From Atrichornis clamosus (taxonomy: Eukaryota > Chordata > Aves > Passeriformes > Menuridae), in the NCBI GenBank assembly GCA_013400975.1, contig WBMZ01006344.1:124001-188000 (forward strand): a stretch of 64,000 nucleotides of DNA. The letters run 5' to 3'. The notes beneath the pieces are model-generated. The model searched no databases and was not told where the DNA came from. It saw only the letters and a list, made by a program, of their open reading frames with translations. The translations under genes were made by a program, and so were the position numbers. How positions within the stretch are numbered: the stretch's first letter is position 1; every line of letters starts with the position of its first letter. This document shows positions 25,420 through 38,432 of the stretch, one piece after another.

Positions 25420-28400
25420 TCTGTGTTTATTGGAGTCAGTGGTGTGCATTCAGCCCTTTTTGATGGGAAGTAGCATCTCAGGTCTCAGGGTGGAGAGATA
25501 ATATTTGTTCTGAAATGAAGAGCTCATTTCACATTTTTCTGTGGTGGGTAAAGAAGCTGGAGCTGAACAGCAGCGTTGGTTCCTATTTGTAAACAGAGAA
25601 ATAATTGAGTGACCCCGGGCAGCCCAACGCAAATTGTTCTACCTCACAGTTTAAACATGCCAAAGTTACTGTGCTCTGTATCCTCTGCACATGCTCAGAG
25701 AACCTCTGTGAACTATATCTGAAGAATTTATTAAGAATGAAAGCAAAGAGGTCTTGCAGGAATTACTTTAAAAAACAGTGGAAATTAATAAAGAATTATG
25801 TCTACTCCTAAAGATTTTTAAGACCTCCCCATAAAATCCTATAGCAGGAATAAAATTAAGCATTAGGTTCTATACAATGATATGAAAACACTACATATAG
25901 AATGTAATAGAAAATTAAATATTTTGTAGGGTACTTTCTCATAAGGGATAACTAAACTGTCTGCCTGGACCTTTAATCGATACAAAATCCAATTTGAAAA
26001 GGGAATGAAAGTGGTGACAACTTTCTTGCAAAGAGAAAATCACAATATATCACAGTCCTGGGAGCATAAGCAGTTCTGAAGGAGAGCAGAAATGTTTCAG
26101 CAGCAGAAAATGACAGGGGAAGGTGTCCCCTGCCTGGTATTTGCACACCAGGGAGGAGCTGCTGTCACAGTGCTCCAGAGTTTCATGCAGGGAGTGAAGT
26201 CATCCAGGATACAGAATGGGAAATGAGGGAAGGGCAGGCTGCAGGCTCTGCTGTGTCAAATAGAGGTGACTTCTTTCATTCTTTTTTTTTTTTAAATAGC
26301 CTCAGTAACTTTACGTGTGCTCCTTATTCAGTTGCAGAACAGTGACTGGAATTCCATGTGACTGCAGCCAGGCAGGCCTGGGGACAGATAATAACTCAAA
26401 CCTCCAGAAACACTCTGCCTGCAGAGGTGTAAGACCCCGTTGCAAGCACACCGTTATTTTTGTGAAGAATGACATTGCTTGGTTATTTTCAGAGGGCTGC
26501 TGGCCACTGTATTTGTTTGGGTTCTCAGTTACCTCCGTCTGTGAGTTATTATTTTACCTGTAATTGCATAAACCCCAGAAAAAGTGTTAGAAACAACACA
26601 AGTTCATGATCTGTGCTGTGTTGAAGGAATTGCATTTTCAGTGATCTTTTCTGTGAAATATTTGCCATCAGATGGTTTTGGTTTCTTCAGCTCCTTTGTG
26701 AAATGACCAAAAAACCTCCTCCTCGTTGGGCATTTAGCACAAAAAGCAGGTTTTTTCAGCTAGCTGACCTTTTCCGGTTTTCTTTACCATAAATGCAACT
26801 AATGTTAAGTTTCTTTAGAGTTGCAATAAAAAGAAATGTCAACGGCATCTTACAGCTGATTTGATGCTTTAAAAGAGATATATAAGAAAGGAAGAAATAA
26901 AGGGGAGAAAACACACAATTTAAAGGCAAAGTGGGCATTTGGAGAGATGCCTCTTATCTGTACATGTCATTGTAGCACAGCCATACTGATACTTTTTGAA
27001 GTTCTGTTTCGTTTGTACTTCATCATGGATGTGGTTGAGGAGATGTATTTTAGTCCAGAATATTTCAAATCACTTGATCCTATTGGAAACACTAATTTTT
27101 AGAGCTGATGCATTGAAACAGGACAAAGGTGTTCTAACACAAGGGCTCTCAAATGTCCTTGTGCTATTGCCTATATCTTAATAATATCTCACGCTTGCCT
27201 CGCATCACATTAAAGTCACATAAATCATTTCTCCCTCCACGCTGTCCCTCTCCCATATCACAAATGAGATTGCTGCGTACCTGCAAATTTTTTTTTTTCT
27301 TGGAAAATGAAAGCAGAATCATTCAGTAGCCAGTGTTTGAGGAGGAGCCAGTAGCATGGTTTCAAGGAGTTCTTTTAGATATAAAATAACTTCTGAACAA
27401 AACCCACAAGATTTTAACATTGAGGCCAGTACTGTGAAGTAGAAAATAGAGAAAAAAAATATTCTTTAGGCTGTGTGTGTAGCTGTAAATATTTTATAAA
27501 GCTATGTCCAGCCAACAGGTAAATATTCAGTTTGCCCATTGTGACTAATTAGGAGTTATCTGAGCTTTCGACTGACACAGGGCCTTCCAACACAAGTGGC
27601 CAGGAGCAGAGCAAGACATATTCCTCATTGACTTGTGTGTTTTATGTTTTCACCTTGATGCTGTGCTGCTGCAGACAACGTTAGATGTCTGTCTGCTCAA
27701 CCCAAAATCTAATTGAGCTTCCTGCTCCAGTGCTAATAACGTCAGAATAGATGGACTCAAACTTTGCTCTCGCTGTCTGTGTATTTAAAATTAAACAAAC
27801 AACAAGGGGCGAGCAGAATATCTGTATTTTATGGCTGCAGCCATTGGCAAGAGCGGTGTGTGCGCCCATAAATTCTGTTTGATGTTGTTGTACCTCTTAT
27901 GTGACAGCAAGGTTGAAATGAAAGAGTATTTCTGCAGAGAATCCAGGCAGGAATAACACACCAGCCTAGTGCTGCTCGGATGTGGGAGGGTGGCCACAGC
28001 TTTGAAACCAAGATGTTGGCTTTGTTTTCCTTCCTCCTTCCTTGAAGACTGGGAAAAAATGTGTTTGAATGTAACTTGGTTCTTCACACAACCTTCATTG
28101 TCTTTTTTTTTTTTTCCTTTTCCCTCTACAAATAACTTGCTAGAGGAAAATGTGGCTGAAGAAGATGTTTTTTAGATGCCTTTGAAGATGTAAGAACAGC
28201 AAATGGAGCCTGCAGTGGCATAAACATCAAAGATCAGCCCAAGGAAAATCAAAGCATTTCTTTGACTATATCAGCTTGCCCATAAATTGAAATTTTTCAA
28301 CTCCTGGATGTATCCTTCATGGCGGGCACCTTACTATTGATTTTGATGCCACCCAAAGATAAAAGGATGTGCAGTACTAAAACCCCCTTTTTTTCTATAG

Positions 28401-28584
28401 AATTCTACATCTCCAATCTAAAACTGCAGGTTTGCCAAACTGTCGAACTTTTTTCCTCAAATATCCTATTTTGAAAAGTTTGGGGGCACAGCCAGCAACC
28501 TTCCTGCTGAAAACTGTGAAGAAACCAGTTGCTATCATCCCAAAACTGGTACTGGGTGGTGGTGGCAATCAGTTTGGCTAGTTG

Positions 28585-28600
28585 AATTATTATTATTATT
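28585..28600 (+). repeat. (ATT)n microsatellite
   Basis: A short run of att units starts with aattattattattatt. Confidence 0.8.
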
Positions 28601-29234
28601 GGTCTCGGTACTACAGTATTTTGTTATCAAATACTAAATGCCATTATACTTACGTAGAGAGGGTGTGATACATAATAAATCGTTCAGGATGAAATACCTG
28701 GTGGTAGTGCTTACCAGTTCCTAAGTCTTCTGGGCTCCTAATTTCTGTGAATGTGCAGGAGGAGATGAGTGCATGGCTTTGCCGAGAGGAAAGGAGGAAA
28801 CAGGAATATCCCACCATAAGTTGGGCATGGATGTCACGGGCAGTACTGGTTGTCAGTAACATAAAAACCCACCACCAGCTCCTGCATCCCAGTCTTTGTG
28901 TCCCGCAGACTTACTCCTGTGTCAGGGCACTCAGGGATTGATATTCATGCCAGAAGGGACATGTGCTTTTTTTGCTTTTTTTTTTGGTATTATTATGAAT
29001 ATTTTCCTCTTTATGGATTTGCAGAGGGGAAAAATCAAATTGACCACTGTGGGTTTGACCTTATATTGGCCTCTACTGCAGTGTGTCTCAAAACTGAATT
29101 GTTTTGGGAACAGTGACCTTGTAGGGGTGAGTGAAAGATCCTTCTCAGTACAACACAGAGAGTGAACTCCCTGGTGCTGAACCCGAGGTGTTAAAGGGCA
29201 GGTGATGACTTCTTCAGGGAAGGTGAAATTCTAC

Positions 29235-29278
29235 TTTGATACAATTTTATGTAATGTTTGATACAATTTTATCTTTGG
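29235..29278 (+). repeat. Two-copy 22-bp tandem repeat
   Basis: tttgatacaattttatgtaa plus tg is followed by tttgatacaattttatcttt plus gg. The first 16 bases are identical. Confidence 0.8.
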
Positions 29279-31147
29279 GTGTTCTAAACCACTGAGTATG
29301 AGCAGTGGGGTTTGGTGGTTGCTTTGGTTTTTTTAAGTTTGTTTTTTAAAAAACAATGTAGTGAGTTAAGTGTGTTTTATGCAATACCACCTACTGCTAT
29401 TTCTTGGTTATAACACCAGTTTTAGTCTGATGTGATTCTGTTTTTGTTGAAGTTTTCTTTCTTCGAAAATTTTCAAGTTGCTTTAATCTCTGTGGCTATT
29501 GCTCGTTTCTGGGCCTCCAGCTTCACACAGGCAGTGCCAGGGGAAATTGTTAATGTTAAAGTGATAAGAGTGAAAAGAAGAAAAGGAACAACTTTGACAA
29601 CTGGACAGTACAACACCAGTTTCATCACTGTGCCCTGTGGAGCCGTGCTGCTGCTCTGGCATGGTGTCCCTGCCAGCCTGGCCTACACAACCAAAGCACA
29701 GTGTGAGCCACTAGTTTTATTTCTCCTATAAATGAGAAAATTCTTATGTTCCACCCCTCCTCGACCTTGCCCAGATGCAGATCAACCCATTTAGCGCCTG
29801 CCCTTCAGCATTAACAGAGTTAGGAAGCTGTGGTGAATGGGAAGTGCTGTTTGTTTCTGTTCGGGCCTCTCAGCCACCCAAGGCTGGGCCGTTAGCACGT
29901 GTCCCTTGTTGAGCATCCACGCGAAGGCTGAAACCTCGTCAGATGCTTGATCTACTTACCCTTCGCACTGCCTGGATTGAAAACTTTATTTCCTTTTCCC
30001 TGCCTCACCTCAAAAGCTTTTCTCCTGCCCTCTGAGGATTTTATTGCTTTCAAAGCCTGCAAAGTAATATTCTTGACCAGCAGGTCAGAAGTATGGGGGA
30101 GTTTATACGAGCGATTGGTTTGGGAGAAAGAGGAAAGATCGCGTGAGATTGGTTCCTTCTGCCAAGCTGGATTAGCTGGAAATGTCTTTCCAAATGAACT
30201 GGTGCACACTGGAGCGTTGCTCATGTCCTGTGCTGCCCAGTGCTGTGCTTCTCTGTTCATCAAGTTTTGCTGCACCTTTCTGAGAATTAGTGAAATGTGT
30301 TCTGCTGTCAGCTGGTGCTCATTTATTCAGTTTCTTCATCACATCCACGAACAAAGAGGCTGCTGCTGGTTTGAAGCCTTTCTGTTTGAAGCCAAGATAG
30401 AGCACCAGACCCGGGACATCTGCAAAGGGGCATCTTCAAATGGCTGCAGTGACAGAGAGGACACTTAGTGCTTGTATCCAAGGGTTTCTGTAATCCTGCT
30501 GTGGTGGGGGACAGGAATTCCCGGTCATCGAACTTCACACAGGGTTCACAACTTTTGGTTTCTGTGGGTGTAACCCTTTGTGTGCAGCAAGGCCCTTTTG
30601 TTAGGTTTTTCTTTTGATCGGTCATTCTAAACGTGCTTTGATACACAGTTGGTCTCACCAAAACGAGGGACAAGGGGATGTGATGTCACTTTGAAACACC
30701 TTTTGTTTCTGAAGGATGAGCTGCTCTCCACTGCTCTGCTCATGGGTTGTGTTTTCTCTCCCCCAGAAGAACTGTAAGTACGTAACAAATCTGAGGAACA
30801 TTTATGTTTGACAGTACAAAATACTTGAATTTCAGAGTTATTTATTAAAGACAAAAGACTTCTTTGTCTTTTTTTTTGAGACTACCAGGACTATTCAGAG
30901 TATATATGGAGATGGAGCATAATTCAAGGTAGATTATTATGTTGCTGAACGAGTGTTTTATGTTATTTTTTTGTCAATCCCTCTTAGACAGAAAGCTAAT
31001 ACAATTATCTAGGTGTATGAACTGAACTTGAGGAAAATCACCTCTTTTGCTTTGCTAGGAAAAAAATACATGTGTGCACTGCTTTGTCCCAGCATAAGAA
31101 ATAAGATATAGAAGGGAGAGTTCCTAAAATAAGAGAGACTTGAACCA

Positions 31148-31183
31148 CTTGCACATGGACTTGCACATGGAGTTGCACATTCA
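31148..31183 (+). repeat. Three-copy 12-bp tandem repeat
   Basis: cttgcacatgga occurs twice exactly, and a third diverged unit reads gttgcacattca. Confidence 0.85.
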
Positions 31184-31520
31184 TGCAAAGGAGCACTGAA
31201 TTAAAATGTGCCTCCAGCCCTCTCAGGAGTCTGTAGTGGAGGATTCAGGGTGTTGAGTAGGTTTATTTTGTGTCGGTGTTGTTTTCTGATGATCTCTCTG
31301 AAGTGGTTTTGTCCTACAACAGTGGTACTTTGCTTTCTCACTTTTTATTTTCTCCACCTGTGTTTGCTCTGCTGGGTGCCAAACTTAAGTCAGCTGGGAG
31401 AGCTTCGTCCCAGTGAGGTGACTCTTCAGGGACAGGGAGGAGTATCCAGCAGAGAGGAGGTGACAGCAGGAGGGGAGGGCGAGACCTCAGCACCAACAAG
31501 GCTGTCCAGCCCTGCCACAG

Positions 31521-31672
31521 CTGCCCAGGGCAGTGGTGGAGTCACCATCCCTGGAGGGATTGAAAAGATGTGCAGATGTGGCACCTGGGGACAAGGTTTA
31601 GCCTTGGCAGTGCTGGGGAACCAGTTCAACTCAATGCTCTTAAATCTACTTTCCAACCTAAACGTTTCTTGG
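31521..31672 (+). mobile_element. CR1 LINE 3' fragment, sense
   Basis: ctgcccagggcagtggtgga, gtcaccatccctggaggga, tgtgcagatgtggcacctgg and ctttccaacctaaacgtttc match the CR1 end with the gtggtggagtcaccatccctgg phrase. It may extend upstream towards 31400, where similarity is weak. Confidence 0.85.
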
Positions 31673-32224
31673 AGTGCCCAGGCTGTGGTTGGAACTGAAG
31701 CTGTGACAATATTTCCAATAAAAAATGATGATTTAGTTGTAAATGGCATGGCAGATTGGTATGAATTTGAAAGGTTCGTGGTAGTGCTTTGCTTAAGCTG
31801 TTGGTAGAATGTGAACATGACTAAAATCTTCAGTGGCATGAAGTGCTAAGGAAGAATTGACTTCTTTTAATGACATACCTGCATAAACTCCTAATAACTG
31901 CTATTCTAATCCAGCTGCACACACACCCAGAACTTTTCCATAGCTTTATATGCAGGGGAATATCTGCATTTCTGTGCCTGTGGATGAGAAAAGCTGATGT
32001 CAGATTCCATAACTGTTAAATTACAGTTTAAAAACTTCCAGACTCCTAATTTTATGCCCCATGGCTTGACAAGTTTGGAGAATACATGTTCATGTAAGGA
32101 AAAAAGAAAAAAAAAGCTTTATTTGTCTGTTGTTTGTAGTGGCTCTGTACAGGAGAGGCCTTTATATTAGATAGCAGCTGGGTTCTTTTGAAGTGGGCAG
32201 ATTTCAGCAGGACTCAGTAAAAAC

Positions 32225-32243
32225 TTTTTTTTTTTTTTTTTTT
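32225..32243 (+). repeat. T19 homopolymer
   Basis: Nineteen consecutive T follow aaac. Confidence 0.9.
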
Positions 32244-35200
32244 GAGCAGTCATATGTTTTGTCTCTGACCTGGAGGAGGTTTTTTTATTGCCAGGTTCCA
32301 CTTTTTATTTTCCTCTTTCTTACGTGACCTGGAAAGTGCATTTACAAATGAAACATTATTATCTACATAGAAATTATGGTCCCTATTAATGCTCACAACA
32401 ACACTAAACGAAATTCAGGTGCTTCTTGGGGAAAATACACAGTTCATTCAAGTCCTGCTTCAAAGAATGTCCACGGGGTCAGAAACAAGGGATCACACAT
32501 CCTAAAGCAATACAAGGATTACACATATGATTGCTGGGAGATCAAACTCACTGTCCTCTATGGCAAAGTGAAACATCTGAGCTGTTCAAAGAGTTCCTTT
32601 TTTATCACCCGTGCTGACTGCAGGGCTTTGAACAAAGATCTCTTTTGAAAAGTGTTTCCCAAGATTACATTTTTTTCACTGTTGTGTGTTAAAAAAGGTG
32701 TGTATTGTGTGTTTTGGGAAGAGAGAAGTGGAGAATTAGGAAGGACACTGCTATTTTAAAAGCAAAACTCATTTTATATGCAATTCAAGGGGTGCTATAA
32801 TTAAACCTCACGTCTCAAAGTTCTTGACCTTATTCCTGTCTCACTGGGAAATATTTGAAAACTTAACTACAGGAGAGAGTCAGGGCTGGTGGAGTTCACT
32901 GAAGTTCAGAGATTTTCTGCTGTGCCTTCACACGGTCTCTGTAATCTGCTTTTGCAATTAGTCTGCCACATCAGTGCTCAGAAATACATGTGGTGCTTCA
33001 CTTTCAGGCAATACCTTTGGTTTTAGGGACCATTTCTGACTGCTGATGCAGGTGCAGAGGGCTATTTCATGCAAAATCCAGGTGGTCATACAATTAATAC
33101 AATAGTGCTATTTTTCTTTCCAACACAGATGTGAATGCTCTTGATGCAATTGGCAAAAAATCCCCCTCAACCTAAACCACACACAAAGAGAGAAGGGGAA
33201 TCTGCAGATGTCACGGTACCTGGTTTGAGGTGAAAATTGTTGCCTCCAGAGTAACAGCCTCATTTGCAGCTCTGTAGTTCAACTTGCCATAAACTTTGAA
33301 GAGAAAATGATTTTTGCTTCTGCAGTTAAGTGTAGGCCCTGAAATACCAGGGGAAGGGGAAAAAGGAATTAAAATGTTTTTCTATGCTTTAAGCAGTTCA
33401 GTTCAGTGTAAATTTAGGAATTTGAAGTGTAGATGGGGAGGATGAGTCCTAATCACCTCGGGTGACCTGTTGGATGGGGTTTGCATAAGGTGATGTGTGA
33501 CGTGGAATTGCCCCGTTTGGTTTGCATTTGTGCCTCGTAGAGAAGTGGTAGCTTGAACAGGAGGAGTATTTTGTTTTCTGGTGTAATCTCTGCCTATGGT
33601 GGTTATAAGGATATAGGAAGAGATGTAGGGGCAGTACAAAACAACTGCATTAGTATCAGGGCTGGATTGGTTGCATCCTTCAGGGATTAGATAAACCCCC
33701 TATGATTTATCTCCTCTCACCTGAAAGTGCCCCTGCTTGGTCTAGCATGGGAAAAAAAATGCTTGAAGTTGTTAACCCTCATACAGTGCTATAGGCTATT
33801 TGGTTTATTTTCCTTCCAAATAGATCAATTTACCATATTTTTGAGCAATAAAACATTGGTGTTTCTCCTTTAGTTGCAAAGTCACTGCTCCTTTTTCATT
33901 AAGTATATCATGAATCCTGCAAATATGCCAGAGTGGATCAGGAGCCTTTTAACCATCACAGACTGTGAGGGCTGAGGTTCTCCCCTTCCTGCTGCTTTCC
34001 TGATATTCTACAGAAACAACAGCCCCTTCTGACCCATGCAGTGTTGTGGGACTGCCTTGCTCCTAGGTTAAATATGTTAATGAGACATTAACTAAATGAA
34101 AAAATCTTATTTCTGTGCTGTGTTACCTGGACAGCCCTGTCCTTGGAATATGTTCTTTGTTCTGTACCTTAAAGCCCAAAATGACCAAACGGAACTCTCA
34201 TTCAGAAGTGGTTTATTAACAAGGAAGGAAGGAAATGAGCACAGAGAAAATCCACAAAAGCAAAGAACTCCGCAGCCAGTGGGTACAAAATGTGCCAATG
34301 GGTACATTTCTGGCCATGTGCACTTTATGGCAGATTTCTTACAGCAAACAGAGCTCCTCCAGCAGATTTCTTCTCTCCTGCCTAGTTCCACGACTTGTGC
34401 AGTGGTTGAGTTAGATCCTGAAGAGGTGGCATTGCACACTGTAGGCCAGTCTTTGAAGTGCACTGTGAAAACCTGGCCAGCAGGTGTTTTGGGAACAACA
34501 CAAAACTATAAAAAATTGACTAAGCATCCCCCAAGGCTTTCTCCTTGTCACTGATGCTGTCAGGTCCTGCTTCAAGGCAAACTTGAGAGGCTGCAATCAC
34601 TGTTTAAGAGGCTCTGGAAGTTTTGCAGCACAACGTGCCTTGGGTGGAATTTGGAATGTGCTGATGGAGAAACTCATCACCCTTTTTACCCGGTAAAAGG
34701 TATTGCCTGGTGTCCTAGAGCAGGTCTGTCTGAAGAGCTACCAGATACCTGCGAGCTTGATTATTCTGTCATCTGACAAGGATTTTTGGATTGTTTCTGG
34801 TTTTCTTTGTGGCATGAAACTGTTGAGGAGAGTTTCTCCTAGCACAGTTATCTCTTGACAGTAATAAGACTTTAATAATGTTTCAAATGAAGAACCCAAT
34901 CCAGTTTTGGACCCTGCAGAGTTACATGTGGAAAGCAACAGAAAGAGCCTGAAGGAAAGCAGTAAGAGCAACCTGGCAGACAAGATTTAATCATTAGAAC
35001 AGTTTTGGTGGGATGACAGCACTTAAAGCACATAATATTCTTCAAGAACATAAAAGTAAAGAAGAGAGTAATCTCTTGCATGTGTCTGTAGTGGACAGGA
35101 ATAGAAGTTAATGGGGTTAAATAGCAGCAAGAAGGATTCAGTTTAGGCTTTAAGGAAAAGCTTTTTAATATTAGGGCTACTGAAGCACTCGACTGGGTTG

Positions 35201-36367
35201 TGTGAGGAGGTTGTGCCACATCATTGACGAAGAATTGAGCCAGTCATCTGTCAGGAATGACACAGCTGAAGATAATTATGATGCATATAACCTGTGAGGG
35301 CTCTTCCCCATCTGTTTTTTCTGTGTCTCTTCTCGCACTGTGCCTCGTGGGCAGTTGGAGCCCGCTGGTTAATGACAAGGCAGGACTTGTGCAAGGTGGG
35401 TGGTTTTACAGATGCTGGCAAAGCCAAGAGGGGAGGGCTGGGGAGGGCACATCTCACCTGCCTGCAGCTGCTGCACAGAGCCACACTTCCCTGCACAGGT
35501 CACGGCTGGACCAGTGACGGGGCTCAGCTGGGTGCAGTGCAGAGAACAGGTGCAGGTGTTTAGAGGAAGGAGTTTCCTTCTCGCACCCAGAGAGGTTTGG
35601 ATTTAACCCCACTGGGCAGGGTTGTGATAACCTTGCTTTGAACATGAGTTGACTTCACAGAAAAGCCCTGCAATTAGACCTGATAGTAGCACATGAAAGC
35701 CAAAGCTTGGTCTATAATTTCTGCTTCAAGATCCATTTGGCAAATTTAAAACCATGCTCTGAAATATAATTTACTATCATGCAAGAATTAAATGACATCA
35801 ATGAAAAAAAGATAAATTATCTTCTTTACCTAGGGAAATGTTTTGGTAGTAATGCTTGGAGATGTGTGTGCCTGTAATTAAATGCCCAATTTAATATGAG
35901 CATCTCACCTTGATAATTAAGCAATAAAGTCACATCATAATGCATTTCCGGGTGCTTATAACGTGACTTGGGTGGTACCACAAGGCATAAGGCCAAAGAT
36001 TAAGTGGCTTAAACCACCTGAGAAATTCATTAATACCTAAAAATTGCCTGCCTAGAGTGTTTTGTTGCCTTTGAGAATGAGACTTGTACATAAAACTAAG
36101 GAAAATGCATGGTGTTACTGGGAATTTCACACAATGTGGCTGAAGGCTTTAGGATTCTTCAACAGTGGGTGCACCAAGTGCTTGCAGAGGATCATTTCAG
36201 GCTTTAGTACACTAATTTTGGATGACAATCTAAGTGGACAGTGCTGATTTTAAGGGTCTTAGTTGGCTCCAGAATAAAGCACGAGAATAACTCAATACAA
36301 TAATATTTCCCCCCTTCATCTTGTTCCATTTGTTCCCTTCTTGTATTTCCCTTCACATTTTTTTCAA

Positions 36368-36378
36368 CCCCCCCCCCC
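36368..36378 (+). repeat. C11 homopolymer
   Basis: Eleven consecutive C lie between tttttcaa and aaaaatta. Confidence 0.9.
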
Positions 36379-37481
36379 AAAAATTATGTCTACAGTCCAC
36401 CTAATAATATGCTCCTTATATTTAGCAGCAAAATCTAAGTGAATGCACGTGCATCTTGCTTCCATTTTTTATCCCTAACTCTACAAAACTTCTCTTAATG
36501 TATCCCAAGTCACTGGATCAGCCCTGTGACTTCACTGAGCCCTGCACGCTCTGTGTTCCCCATGACTGGGACCTCTGGGTACCACTTGGAGAGAAGCATT
36601 AGGCAATAACAGCATCCCCTGCTCGGCATTAAGCAGAGGAGAGTGCTGAATGTTTAATAGTTTTGTGATGCTCTGTGTTCACTTCATAAAACAGCCGACA
36701 TCAGAGTCTTTTCTCTGGCATCCAGCTTTCCTCCAGAGCTCTGAAGGTAATGGAGTCAGTCTGGATTTACAGGCATGTAGGAATCTGAAAAATATCAAAC
36801 CATTCTAGTATATTTTGACAAATGAAACCATTATACATTTTGGTGGGGGTTTTTTTCCCTTTTGATTTATTCAAGATTTATGTTCTTCATTTCCCTCTGT
36901 TTTCATGCACAGCCCCAGAATCTCTCTCTAAAATTCTGTTTTCTGATGACTGCAGGTAATGGATTCCTAGAACTAGCACAGATACCCATGCACAATTTTA
37001 TATCAGTGGGGACTTGATGAGAGCTGTAGAGATGATCGTTTCAGCTGTCATCAAAGACGTGATGCCTGTCTGTTTATTTTTGGTTGGATGAAATATAATT
37101 GCTCTTCTGGTTGACATTAATAAATGGTGTTGACTGGAGTGTGTTCTTCTGGTTGCTTCAGTGAATGACACGTATCATGTGCTGATTTTTGACTGTGAAA
37201 CAAATACCAGGAGAAGGAAGATTATTAACCTCTTGCAATGATGTGAGAATTAGACCCTGTAAAATGGGAGTAAAGAAGGATCTCATGTTTCTTGGCATTT
37301 AGTGAGGATGAAGTAACACCAACAGGAAACTATCAATTCTCTCTCAATTAATGCTCCCAGGATAGGATGTGTGCTTATTCTTAAATTCTAAATATGATTA
37401 AAAGAAATGAAACTAAGATATTATGTACAACACTACAAGAACTTTTGATTTGAATCAAATTTATTCAGAATCCTGTTTCAC

Positions 37482-37503
37482 TTTTTTTTTTTTTTTTTTT
37501 TTT
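37482..37503 (+). repeat. T22 homopolymer
   Basis: Twenty-two consecutive T follow tcctgtttcac. Confidence 0.9.
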
Positions 37504-38404
37504 AATGCAAAGCTGACATATCTCAGCAGAGATGTGTTTGCAGTTCCAGAATTAGAACTGAGATTTGGGACGCACTAAATGTCTTTGGTTACATTTTGGC
37601 CCAAGTTCTGTTTCATTTGAATAAACAAACTTTGGAAGGGTTTGAGGGGAAGTGATTGAAAGGGAGAGATTAGATTTTCCTTGCCATTTCGAAAAAGAAA
37701 TATATTCCCAGCTCTCCTATTTCTGTCTGAAATGTTCCCCTTTCTCTTGTGGCTCTGCAAATGTTCTGCCTAGCACTCATCTCATCTCCCTGTGTTGGAT
37801 TTCTAAATTTATTTCCTAATGATTTATTTGTGACATTTTTCTCTGCTTACTCATATAACTATAATGATGCCTAAACTTGTGCACTAAAATACATCTTCAA
37901 GTATACTTTTTCAGGGAATTTTGGGGTAGTGAGTTCAAAATGAGGGCACATGCCTGTTTCCCAACAAAATGGAGTAGCTGCTAGCTTCCTTTGGATTTTC
38001 CAGAAGTCTTCTTCACACACACATCTTCTGTGTGTAAGAATGTCCTGAAAGAGAGCAAAAACACTGCATGATAAGAATTGGGTTTTCCATTGCTTGCATG
38101 GCCTCACTTAAGTTATTTTATAACTTAGCAAGATTATTTTATTTGTTGCATTTGTTGTACTTCGCAGGCAGTGCTTAGGAAATGCTGCAAATCCAACTAA
38201 AATGTTGGCAATCAGGAACAGTGCATTTTTTGCTGATAATTTCTCTCTTGTGGCACTTTTAGAATTTTTTTTTTCACATTTACTCACATGATATTGCAAA
38301 TATGTTTTCTGGACCTACCAACGTGATAAGTTAGGAGGCCTATCTAATGTTCTGGTTGAAAGCATGGAGCAGGGGGAGAGGGGAGAAACATTCCTGAGCG
38401 TATA

Positions 38405-38432
38405 AAATAATAATAAAAATAATAATAATAAT
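38405..38432 (+). repeat. (AAT)n microsatellite, imperfect
   Basis: Units of aat are interrupted by one aaaaat. Confidence 0.85.

Larger units (their letters stand above)
25420..31520. other. Intronic unique sequence
   Basis: No gene is called. It contains T13 at 28103-28115, (ATT)n at 28585-28600, a 22-bp tandem duplication at 29235-29278 and a 12-bp triple repeat at 31148-31183. The frame at 29947-30468 (173 codons) has no recognisable domain. Confidence 0.5.

Noticed and set aside
31208..31807. 199-codon sense frame
   Set aside because: Its centre is a CR1 3' end and the remainder resembles nothing; chance frame.
34096..34554. 152-codon sense frame
   Set aside because: No recognisable domain, no splice-site support, and typical of chance frames in this length of intron.
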